From NCBI GenBank assembly GCA_045627885.1, contig JAZQOM010000020.1, positions 1 through 29,637 on the forward strand: DNA of 29,637 nt, read 5' to 3'. Shown here piece after piece: positions 7,490 through 13,749 of the stretch (positions are counted from its first letter, which is position 1; each line of letters begins with the position of its first letter). The DNA is from CALCTE01 sp045627885 (lineage in GTDB: Bacteria; Bacillota; Clostridia; Oscillospirales; CAG-272). A program made the translations under genes and the position numbers. The notes under the pieces were generated by a model that worked only from the letters and a program-made list of their open reading frames with translations, was not told the DNA's origin and ran no database searches.

Positions 7490-7825
7490 TTACTGAGCCT
7501 TTTCTTCGGGATGCCTTTCCGAAAGTCCCACGACCTCGTCAACGGGAAGCGCAAATGCGATTCCGTTGCCGTCGGTATTAAGACCGGCGCTCTGATATAC
7601 AGCGTGTAAAATGTCGTTCTTCTTTTCGCTTGTTACAAGAATCATAACCATTTCTTTTTCGGGACTTATCGTTATATTATAGTATTTTTCCGCTTCGACG
7701 GAAGCCGTGCCGCGAGCCTTTATAACTGTTCCGCCGGTAGCACCCGCCGCTTTTGCCGCCGCCATAACCGTATCGGAAAAGCCGGCGTTTACAATGCAGA
7801 CTATCATTTCGTGAGAAAATTCCAT
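7490..7825 (-). CDS. PII-like regulatory protein (downstream copy)
   Basis: A small (111 aa) trimer-type regulator of the PII/GlnB superfamily, judged by the beta-alpha-beta pattern: MIVCIVNAGFSDTVMAAAKAAGATGGTVIKARG, then a strand region EMVMILVTSEKKNDILHAV and a C-terminal strand with GIAFALPVDEVVG. The classic uridylylated T-loop tyrosine region is absent, and the T-loop span (TASVEAEKYYNITISPEK) is short, so it is a PII-like protein rather than GlnB/GlnK. Third gene of the operon, 12 bp after the preceding PII-like gene, with ribosome site GGGAGG. The context suggests it senses a small molecule and controls the co-transcribed DUF1538 membrane protein. The ligand is unknown. Confidence 0.82.
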   Translation of the reverse strand: MEFSHEMIVCIVNAGFSDTVMAAAKAAGATGGTVIKARGTASVEAEKYYNITISPEKEMVMILVTSEKKNDILHAVYQSAGLNTDGNGIAFALPVDEVVGLSERHPEEKAQ

Positions 7826-7837
7826 CTTTTTCCCTCC

Positions 7838-8197
7838 CTATTTTGCGTTTGAAAGAAATCTGTACGCCGCAACTCCGATTGTGCTCGTAAGCGGTACGGT
7901 GTATGCTATTCCCTTACCGTTTTTAATTGTGGCGAACTTCTCTTTAAGAGCATTGAGTGCTTCGTGAGCTTTGTCGGCTTTTATTATGCTGAATATCGCA
8001 ATTCTGTCGTTGTCGGCGAGCCCCAGAAATTCAAGAGCCTCTGCCTTTGCCGTTCCGTGAGCAAGAACGGTGAGCTGAAAGTTTGCGTCAAAGCTCTGAA
8101 GATAATCGACATAATAGTCGTATTTTTTTCTGTTTACCACCGTGACAAGCAGCTTGAGCTTTACCGGTGCGAGATTTTTATTTTGTTCTTCTTTCAT
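7838..8197 (-). CDS. PII-like regulatory protein (upstream copy)
   Basis: A 119-residue PII-superfamily-like protein. After a charged N-terminus the first strand reads LKLLVTVVNRKKYDYYVDYLQSFDANFQLTVLAHGTA, a second ferredoxin-like unit DRIAIFSIIKADKAHEALNALKEKF follows, and a terminal strand GIAYTVPLTSTIG closes the fold. The endings GIAYTVPLTSTIG here and GIAFALPVDEVVG in the next gene align, so the two genes are paralogues, but the rest has diverged. No GlnB T-loop signature. It starts 9 bp after the stop codon of the DUF1538 gene with ribosome site GAGGTG. Likely acts on the membrane protein together with the other PII-like protein, possibly as a heteromer; this is inferred from context only. 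Confidence 0.8.
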   Translation of the reverse strand: MKEEQNKNLAPVKLKLLVTVVNRKKYDYYVDYLQSFDANFQLTVLAHGTAKAEALEFLGLADNDRIAIFSIIKADKAHEALNALKEKFATIKNGKGIAYTVPLTSTIGVAAYRFLSNAK

Positions 8198-8206
8198 CGT
8201 AACACC

Positions 8207-9757
8207 TCACATAAAGTCGATTATCTGCTCATCGTCGGCGGAAAGCATTCGCCGCATGGCGATATCGGCTTTAACCTTGCGCGTCACTATGGACTTGAAT
8301 CCCAGCAATTGAATCGTGATAAGCGGCGTCATCGCCACCATGGCTACAACGCCGAAAGCATCCGCGAGAATTTTAGCCTCTCCGTGTACGGCACAGCAGG
8401 CTCCTATCGCAAGCGGAAGAATGAATCCGGATGTAAGCGGGCCGCTTGCAACTCCGCCGGAATCGAATGCTATTGCGGTATATATACTCGGCACAAAGAA
8501 AGAAAGTCCGAGCGAAAGAAGATATCCGGGTATGAGATAGTACAGCACATTGAAATCAAGACAAATTCTCAGCATCGAGAGTCCTATCGAAAGTCCGACA
8601 CCCGCCGAAAGAGCCACAAGCATAGATGTTTTGCTCACATTTCCGTCCGTCACATCCTCAACCTGCCTGTTGAGAACATGAACCGCGGGCTCGGCAAGTA
8701 CGGTGACGGCTCCGAGAATAACCCCCGCCGCAACGAGAACCTTGTGAGAATATCCCGCAAGCTGAGTGCCTATTTTATAACCGACGGGCATAAATCCCAT
8801 ATTTACCGCCGAAAGAAATACAACAAGTCCGACGAATGTATATGCGATTCCTATTGCAATCTGTTCAAGCTTCTTTGCGGGAAGCTTTAAGAATATTATC
8901 TGCAAAACGGCAAACGATACAACTATAAGTCCGAGCGCGATACCGACATCCTTTGCGGTAGAAAGAACGGTCGGGATAAAATTGCTTCCCGTGTGAGCGG
9001 ACAGAGAATAATCCGGAACGGTATAGTTTATTTCGCCGCTTGCCGTCACACCAATCATCGAAACTGCGAGAATCGGGCCAATCGAGCATAAAGCAATAAG
9101 TCCGAAGCTGCTTTCCGCGCTGTCCTTGCCGCCGAGCGTAGTCGCTATTCCGACGCCGAGTGCCATAATAAAAGGAACGGTAATCGGGCCCGTGGTAACG
9201 CCGCCGCTGTCAAACGAAAGCGCGACAAAATCGTTATTTCCGCAAATAAGGACAAGCGCTGTCAAAGCAAACAACACCATATAGAAAAACATAAGTATCG
9301 GGGTGAGCTTTCCGCGGAAAACTATCTTTATGACGGATAAAAGCAAAAACAGTCCTACGCCTGCGCCTACGCAGGCGATAAGCAGAGTTCCGTTAACAAC
9401 ATCTTTTACCTGTGATGCGAGAACGGACAAATCGGGCTCCGCAACCGTTACGAGAACGCCCATAATAAGCACCGTTATCATTATAACGGAAAGCTTTTTC
9501 GTTTTGGAAAGCCCCGAGCCGATATGCTCACCCATCGGTGACATCGCAAGGTCGGCTCCCATATTGAAAAGACCTATTCCGAGTACCATCGCAAGCGATG
9601 ATACGATAAATGCCGAAAGCTCCGCTAAAGAAAGGCTTATAAGCGGAGTAAAAGCAAGCACTGCCACTATCGCGGAAACGGGAATCACGGAAAAAAGCGA
9701 TTCCTTCAGCTTGCGAAGAAGCGACTTTGCAAATGTGTTATGTGAACTGTTCGCCAT
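8207..9757 (-). CDS. DUF1538 family membrane protein, two fused units
   Basis: A 516-residue integral membrane protein with about 12-14 hydrophobic segments. Two halves are visibly homologous. NMGADLAMSPMGEHIG with VTVAEPDLSVLASQV (63-117) matches VNMGFMPVGYKIG with VTVLAEPAVHVLNRQV (318-366). SFDSGGVTTGPITVPFI (181-197) matches AFDSGGVASGPLTSGFI (430-446). This is the DUF1538 repeat, each half carrying a FDSGGVxxGPxT signature inside a hydrophobic region, as expected of a two-fold pseudosymmetric transporter. From memory, paired DUF1538 proteins (UmpA/UmpB) of a halophile act as a Na+/H+ antiporter; transport by this protein is inferred. First gene of an operon with two PII-like regulators. 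Start after GAGGAG. Confidence 0.87.
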   Translation of the reverse strand: MANSSHNTFAKSLLRKLKESLFSVIPVSAIVAVLAFTPLISLSLAELSAFIVSSLAMVLGIGLFNMGADLAMSPMGEHIGSGLSKTKKLSVIMITVLIMGVLVTVAEPDLSVLASQVKDVVNGTLLIACVGAGVGLFLLLSVIKIVFRGKLTPILMFFYMVLFALTALVLICGNNDFVALSFDSGGVTTGPITVPFIMALGVGIATTLGGKDSAESSFGLIALCSIGPILAVSMIGVTASGEINYTVPDYSLSAHTGSNFIPTVLSTAKDVGIALGLIVVSFAVLQIIFLKLPAKKLEQIAIGIAYTFVGLVVFLSAVNMGFMPVGYKIGTQLAGYSHKVLVAAGVILGAVTVLAEPAVHVLNRQVEDVTDGNVSKTSMLVALSAGVGLSIGLSMLRICLDFNVLYYLIPGYLLSLGLSFFVPSIYTAIAFDSGGVASGPLTSGFILPLAIGACCAVHGEAKILADAFGVVAMVAMTPLITIQLLGFKSIVTRKVKADIAMRRMLSADDEQIIDFM

Positions 9758-9786
9758 CTTTTTCTCCTCTCGGTCGTATTATAAAC

Positions 9787-9815
9787 ATTTTAACATATAA
9801 GCAACGGGAATTCAA
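9787..9815 (-). promoter_or_regulatory. Promoter of the DUF1538/PII-like operon
   Basis: On the minus strand TTGAAT (9810-9815), 17-bp spacer, TAAAAT (9787-9792), preceded by TATGT. It is the same box pair as the phosphofructokinase promoter. An alternative -10 TATAAT lies a few bases downstream with poorer spacing. Confidence 0.68.
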
Positions 9816-9846
9816 GTACTATGCGGAATCAAAGCGCAAACATCCG

Positions 9847-9887
9847 AAAAAAAGCAGACTGATGTAATGTAAAATCAGTCTGCTTTT
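9847..9887 (-). terminator. Terminator of recA-recX
   Basis: A 14-bp stem (9850-9863 with 9874-9887), core GCAGACTGAT/ATCAGTCTGC, is followed on the minus strand by a run of seven T. It lies about 13 bases after the recX stop codon. Confidence 0.9.
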
Positions 9888-9899
9888 GCAAAATTGTTG

Positions 9900-10535
9900 T
9901 TATTTTGTAAACCGAAGCTTCGATATCCTCGAAAATTCGTATCCGAGACGGTTTAACGCGGCAAACAGCTTTTCTCTCTCTGCTCTGTCGGAAAGGTCGC
10001 GCCCTTTCGCCTTGATTTTTGCCTGCGCCACCATATTCCTGTCATATATTGTATGACCGCGCTCGTCCTTTTCGCTGTATTTTTCCATAACGGCTTTTGT
10101 GATGTCGCTCGGAACGCCGTGACGGAACATCTCGTTTTTTACGCGAATCGGCCCGTACATCTTTATCTCGACAAGCTCATACGCAAGAGCCGAAGCATAG
10201 TTCTCATCACTTATGAGCTTCTGTTGCTCGGCAAAATCGAGCGCATACTCTATGCTTTCTTCGGAAAAGCCGTATTTTTTCAGCTTGTCGGAAAATCCTT
10301 TTCTGCTGTTGCCGGAATACGAAAGAAGAGATATCAGCTTGTTTTTCGCCCTTGATGCTTCCTCTATGCGAAGAAGCGTCTCGAACTCCGCGTCGCTAAT
10401 CGTTCCCTCTCTTCTCGCAAAGCTCTGCCCGTAGAAATCGTATGACGACAGGCGAAGCTTCACTCCGTCGGAAAAATAAATGCTGACGCTTTCCTCATCT
10501 TCGCTGAGCTTTATCTCGGTTATCTCGTGAGCCAT
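9900..10535 (-). CDS. recX: Regulatory protein RecX
   Basis: Binds RecA filaments and limits recombinase activity. The 211-residue protein has the RecX pattern of three-helix repeats: LLSYSGNSRKGFSDKLKKYGFSEESIEYALDFAEQQKLISDENYA, then a second repeat MYGPIRVKNEMFRHGVPSDITKAVM, and a third near the C-terminus (LFAALNRLGYEFSRI). An N-terminal extension of about 60 residues (SEDEESVSIYFSDGVKLRLS) is usual in Clostridia. It begins 3 bases after the recA stop codon without a strong ribosome site of its own, so translation is probably coupled to recA. Both genes end at one terminator. Confidence 0.93.
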   Translation of the reverse strand: MAHEITEIKLSEDEESVSIYFSDGVKLRLSSYDFYGQSFARREGTISDAEFETLLRIEEASRAKNKLISLLSYSGNSRKGFSDKLKKYGFSEESIEYALDFAEQQKLISDENYASALAYELVEIKMYGPIRVKNEMFRHGVPSDITKAVMEKYSEKDERGHTIYDRNMVAQAKIKAKGRDLSDRAEREKLFAALNRLGYEFSRISKLRFTK

Positions 10536-10538
10536 TTA

Positions 10539-11669
10539 TCACAAATCGTCTGCCGCGATGTCAATTCCGAGTTCAGCAGCCGCCTTTGTTCCGTCAACAT
10601 CATCGTCATCAACGACATTGTCCTCGGGAAGGTCTATGTGCGTTGCGTTTGCTCTGACAAGCTTTTCAATTTCCTCGAAAAGCTCGGGATTGTCGTGCAG
10701 AATCTGCCTTGTATTGTCTCTGCCCTGACCGATTCTCGTGTCGTTATACGAGAACCAAGAGCCGCTCTTCTTGATTATGCCGAGCGATACCGCGAGGTCA
10801 ACAAGTTCTCCCTCTTTTGAGATTCCCTGACCGTACATGATATCGAATACCGCTACCTTGAAGGGCGGTGCGACCTTGTTCTTTACGACCTTGCACTTTG
10901 TCTGATTTCCGATTACATTGTCGCCGACCTTAATCTGTTCGCCGCGTCTTACATCAATACGGACAGAAGCGTAGAATTTGAGAGCTCTGCCGCCCGTGGT
11001 GACTTCGCTCGGCCCGTAGAATACGCCTACTTTTTCGCGGAGCTGATTTATGAAGATTACGACGCAGTTTGTCTTTGATATTGCTCCGGAGAGCTTTCTC
11101 AAAGCCTGCGACATAAGTCTTGCCTGCGCGCCGACCTGAGCCTGCCCCATCGCGCCCTCAATCTCCGAGCGCGGAACAAGTGCCGCAACGGAGTCGATGA
11201 CAATTCCCTCTATTGCGCCGGAGCTTACAAGAGTATCTGCAATTTCGAGAGCCTGTTCACCGTCATCCGGCTGTGATACGAGAAGCTCGTCGATGTTGAC
11301 GCCTATCGCCTTTGCGTAGACGGGGTCAAGTGCGTGCTCCGCGTCAATAAAAGCAACTTCTCCGCCCTGCTTCTGTATCTCTGCGAGAACATGAAGCGCG
11401 AGAGTTGTCTTACCGGATGATTCCGGCCCGTATATCTCGATGATTCTGCCCTTCGGAACGCCGCCAATACCGAGCGCAAGGTCAAGAGAAAGAGAGCCTG
11501 TCGAAACAGCGCTGACATTGAGAGTGTTATTGGAGCCGAGCCTCATTATCGAGCCTGCTCCGAAGCGCTTTTCTATCTGCGCTATTGATGTTTTGAGCGC
11601 TTGCTTTTTCTCCTCGGGAGTGCCTCCGAGCTTTACGCCCGCGGACAGTGATGATTTTTTGTCTGCCAT
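10539..11669 (-). CDS. recA: Recombinase RecA
   Basis: DNA-dependent ATPase that forms the strand-exchange filament, promotes homologous recombination and triggers LexA self-cleavage. The 376-residue product has Walker A GPESSGKT (81-88), the FIDAEHALDP segment, the Walker B/L2 region with FINQLREKVGVFYG, and the RecA signature ALKFYASVRIDVRR. The C-terminal tail is strongly acidic (EDNVVDDDDVDG ... DIAADDL), usual for RecA. Length is slightly above the common 345-355 because of the N-terminal linker and the acidic tail. Ribosome site AAAGGAAA; promoter with a LexA-like operator just upstream. Confidence 0.99.
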   Translation of the reverse strand: MADKKSSLSAGVKLGGTPEEKKQALKTSIAQIEKRFGAGSIMRLGSNNTLNVSAVSTGSLSLDLALGIGGVPKGRIIEIYGPESSGKTTLALHVLAEIQKQGGEVAFIDAEHALDPVYAKAIGVNIDELLVSQPDDGEQALEIADTLVSSGAIEGIVIDSVAALVPRSEIEGAMGQAQVGAQARLMSQALRKLSGAISKTNCVVIFINQLREKVGVFYGPSEVTTGGRALKFYASVRIDVRRGEQIKVGDNVIGNQTKCKVVKNKVAPPFKVAVFDIMYGQGISKEGELVDLAVSLGIIKKSGSWFSYNDTRIGQGRDNTRQILHDNPELFEEIEKLVRANATHIDLPEDNVVDDDDVDGTKAAAELGIDIAADDL

Positions 11670-11697
11670 TTTATATTTCCTTTCTTTTATTGAAAGT

Positions 11698-11711
11698 CAA
11701 ACAAATGTTTG
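11698..11711. promoter_or_regulatory. LexA (DinR)-like operator of recA
   Basis: Perfect palindrome CAAACAAATGTTTG. It resembles the Gram-positive LexA box (GAACnnnnGTTC core) with A for G next to the AAC half-sites. It lies directly downstream of the recA -10 box over the expected start site, a normal repressor position. Call based on position and symmetry; the base change makes it a variant. Confidence 0.6.
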
Positions 11712-11719
11712 TTTTTATA

Positions 11720-11748
11720 ATTATAACCCATTTATGATAGCTTGGCAA
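11720..11748 (-). promoter_or_regulatory. recA promoter
   Basis: On the minus strand TTGCCA (11743-11748), 17-bp spacer, perfect -10 TATAAT (11720-11725). Transcription would start near 11712, inside or next to the palindromic operator. Confidence 0.82.
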
Positions 11749-11785
11749 GTATTTTTTTATGTTTCGACAAAAATACATTTTCCTA

Positions 11786-11814
11786 TTGCTTTATTGATTT
11801 TTTTGTGATAAAAT
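11786..11814 (+). promoter_or_regulatory. efp promoter
   Basis: TTGCTT (11786-11791), 17-bp spacer, TAAAAT (11809-11814) preceded by TGTGA (extended -10 type). It lies about 43 bases upstream of the efp start. Confidence 0.7.
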
Positions 11815-11856
11815 AAACCGAATATTAAAAAAATTATTTTTCGGAGGATATTATTT

Positions 11857-12414
11857 ATGGTTACAGCCGGCGATTTCAGAAACGGCCTCACATTTGACAT
11901 GGACGGTCAGGTTATGCAGGTCATCGAGTTCCAGCATGTTAAGCCCGGTAAAGGCGCTGCTTTCGTTCGTACGAAGATTCGCAATGTCATTTCGGGAAGC
12001 GTTATCGAAAAGACCTTCAACCCCACCGACAAATTCCCCACGGCAGTAGTTGACCGCAAGGAGATGCAGTATCTCTACAACGACGGTGAGCTCTGGTACT
12101 TTATGGACAACGACACATTTGAGCAGACTCCCATCGAAGGAGCAAAGCTCGGCGACAACTTCAAATTCGTAAAAGAGAATATGAACTGCAAGATAATGTC
12201 CTACAAGGGCAATGTATTTGCAGTTGAGCCTCCTCTGTTTGTAGAGCTTGAGGTTGCGGAGACAGAACCCGGCTTCAAGGGCGATACCGCTACCGGTACA
12301 GTTAAGCCCGCAACGCTTGAAACAGGCGCTCAGGTAAAGGTTCCCCTCTTTGTAAACATCGGCGATGTTCTCAAGATTGATACGAGAACAGGCGAATATC
12401 TCGAAAGAGTTTAA
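11857..12414 (+). CDS. efp: Translation elongation factor P
   Basis: Binds between the P and E sites of the ribosome and rescues stalling at polyproline. The 185-residue product has the standard three beta-barrel arrangement: KOW-like N domain (MVTAGDFRNGLTFDMDG), the tip loop HVKPGKGAAFVRTKIRN with Lys32 at the position modified in other bacteria, and the C-terminal signature VPLFVNIGDVLKIDTRTGEYLERV. No modification enzyme (epmA/B, ymfI) is present in the window. ATG after CGGAGGA. First gene of a probable unit with the CD1247-like gene (59-bp gap). Confidence 0.98.
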   Translation: MVTAGDFRNGLTFDMDGQVMQVIEFQHVKPGKGAAFVRTKIRNVISGSVIEKTFNPTDKFPTAVVDRKEMQYLYNDGELWYFMDNDTFEQTPIEGAKLGDNFKFVKENMNCKIMSYKGNVFAVEPPLFVELEVAETEPGFKGDTATGTVKPATLETGAQVKVPLFVNIGDVLKIDTRTGEYLERV

Positions 12415-12473
12415 GTTTTGGTGTATAGCTTTCGCCCTGCGCGAATACAATAATCAATACGGAGGTAATTATC

Positions 12474-12896
12474 ATGACACTTACCGAAAAAGTTGCACAT
12501 CTCAAAGGTCTTATGGAAGGCATGGAGCTTCCCGAGGACAAAAACTCGAAGCTTCTTACCGAAATAGCCGATATTCTTGAGGATATGGCTATGACCTGCG
12601 CTGACCTTGAAGACGAAACCGCTACTCTCAACGATTACGCAGACGAGCTTGACCACGATTTGGGCGAGCTTGAAGAATATGTTTACGATGACGACGATGA
12701 TTGCTGCTGCGGCGAAGACGACTATGACGACGATTTTTGCGAAGTAGAATGTCCTAACTGCGGCGAAACAATCTATCTTGACCCCGAGACAGACTGCGAG
12801 GAAGTAATCTGCCCCAACTGCGGTGAGAAGTTTGATTGCTGCTGCGATTGTGATGATTGCGATTGTTGCGGTGACGATGCTCCCGAAGGCAACTGA
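12474..12896 (+). CDS. CD1247-like protein with Cys/Asp-rich zinc-ribbon tail
   Basis: A 140-residue cytosolic protein. Residues 1-63 match the helical N-terminal domain of the clostridial CD1247 family (LTEKVAHLKGLMEGMELPEDKNSKLL with a following acidic helix). A CPNC ... CPNC pair (about residues 98-121: VECPNCGETIYL and VICPNCGEKF) should bind zinc as a ribbon. It is flanked by unusual runs of Asp and Cys (DDDDDCCCGEDD and DCCCDCDDCDCC). No function is established to my knowledge. In Clostridia the family is often next to efp, as here, so a translation-linked role is possible but unproven. Ribosome site GGAGGT. The extra cysteines could bind more metal. Confidence 0.8.
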   Translation: MTLTEKVAHLKGLMEGMELPEDKNSKLLTEIADILEDMAMTCADLEDETATLNDYADELDHDLGELEEYVYDDDDDCCCGEDDYDDDFCEVECPNCGETIYLDPETDCEEVICPNCGEKFDCCCDCDDCDCCGDDAPEGN

Positions 12897-12910
12897 TTAA
12901 ATCATAATCA

Positions 12911-12949
12911 AAATATCGCCGCTCTTTACCGAACGGCGATATTTTTCTT
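12911..12949 (+). terminator. Terminator or attenuator between CD1247-like gene and mntP
   Basis: An 11-bp stem AAATATCGCCG/CGGCGATATTT with a 12-nt loop and TTCTTT tail lies 14 bases after the stop codon. The next ribosome site follows within 10 bases, so mntP would depend on read-through or on a promoter inside the upstream gene. Confidence 0.8.
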
Positions 12950-12961
12950 TGCGAGGTAATA

Positions 12962-13576
12962 ATGAGCGTATTTTCACTTTCGGGTTCACTTTTTACATTT
13001 TTAGCCGAGAGCGTTCTGCTCGGTATAGGACTTGCGATGGATGCTTTTTCCGTATCCATGGCAAACGGTCTTGCCGAGCCTGCCATGAAAAAGCGGAAAA
13101 TGGTCGGGATTGCCGCGGTTTTCGGCATATTTCAGACGGCAATGCCGCTTATAGGCTGGGTTTTGGTGCATTCCGTAGTCGAATACTTTTCTGCGCTCGA
13201 AAAATTCATTCCCTGGGCGGCGCTTGTTCTTCTTGCCTATATCGGCGGCAAAATGCTGATTGAGGGCTTGTTCGGTAAAGAGGAAGATGCAAAGCCGGCT
13301 CTCGGATTATATTCGCTTTTCATTCAGGGAATCGCAACATCAATAGATGCGCTCTCCGTCGGATTCACAATAGCGAAGCTCGGATTTTTCGAGGCACTTA
13401 CGGAAACGATAATCATCGGAGCCGTAACATTTGCGCTTTGTGTTCTCGGACTTTACATCGGTAAAAAATTCGGAACAAAGCTCGACAAAAAAGCCGCGAT
13501 TCTCGGAGGGGTTATACTTATTTTAATCGGAATATGGATTTTCCTCAAGGGAACTGTGCTCAAAGGAATATTGTAA
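12962..13576 (+). CDS. mntP: Manganese efflux pump MntP
   Basis: Exports excess Mn(II) across the cytoplasmic membrane. The 204-residue protein has six hydrophobic segments arranged as two related halves, each with the family aspartate motif: LAMDAFSVSMANG (about 26-38) and TSIDALSVGFTIAKLG (about 123-138). Length fits the family (about 185-205). Ribosome site GAGGT, 5 bases before ATG. It begins 13 bases after a terminator-like hairpin and no promoter is visible in the gap. No yybP-ykoY manganese riboswitch, a common regulator of this gene, can be seen upstream. Followed by its own terminator. Confidence 0.93.
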   Translation: MSVFSLSGSLFTFLAESVLLGIGLAMDAFSVSMANGLAEPAMKKRKMVGIAAVFGIFQTAMPLIGWVLVHSVVEYFSALEKFIPWAALVLLAYIGGKMLIEGLFGKEEDAKPALGLYSLFIQGIATSIDALSVGFTIAKLGFFEALTETIIIGAVTFALCVLGLYIGKKFGTKLDKKAAILGGVILILIGIWIFLKGTVLKGIL

Positions 13577-13578
13577 TC

Positions 13579-13612
13579 AAAAGCTCTTTCTTGAAAAAGG
13601 AAGAGCTTTTTT
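13579..13612 (+). terminator. Terminator after mntP
   Basis: Stem AAAAGCTCTT/AAGAGCTTTT with 12-nt loop and a T6 run, starting a few bases after the mntP stop codon. Confidence 0.88.
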
Positions 13613-13621
13613 CCGTTCTGT

Positions 13622-13635
13622 TGTGATACATCACA
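13622..13635. promoter_or_regulatory. Palindrome TGTGATACATCACA upstream of pepV
   Basis: A perfect 14-bp palindrome about 60 bp upstream of the pepV -35 box, in an otherwise A/T-rich intergenic region. It could be an activator site. The half-site TGTGA recalls CRP/FNR-type operators, but the spacing here is four bases instead of six. Function unknown. Confidence 0.35.
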
Positions 13636-13692
13636 GTTTTTCGCATAATTATCAAAAAGTATTGTACATAGTGACAATTTTCGATATTTATC

Positions 13693-13721
13693 TTGAATAA
13701 ATATGAATTCTGTGATATAAT
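13693..13721 (+). promoter_or_regulatory. pepV-operon promoter
   Basis: TTGAAT (13693-13698), 17-bp spacer, perfect TATAAT (13716-13721) preceded by TGTGA. About 28 bases upstream of the chosen start. Confidence 0.82.
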
Positions 13722-13749
13722 GATAATGGAATAATTTGAGGTGTGGTTT

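Noticed and set aside
7964..8890. 308-codon plus-strand open frame opposite the PII-like and DUF1538 genes
   Set aside because: Composition is biased to His, Arg, Lys and Tyr as in antisense shadows, and both genes on the other strand have clear families and ribosome sites.
13622..13635. CRP binding site
   Set aside because: The half-sites TGTGA/TCACA are four bases apart, not six, and CRP is not expected in this lineage. Kept only as an unassigned palindrome.
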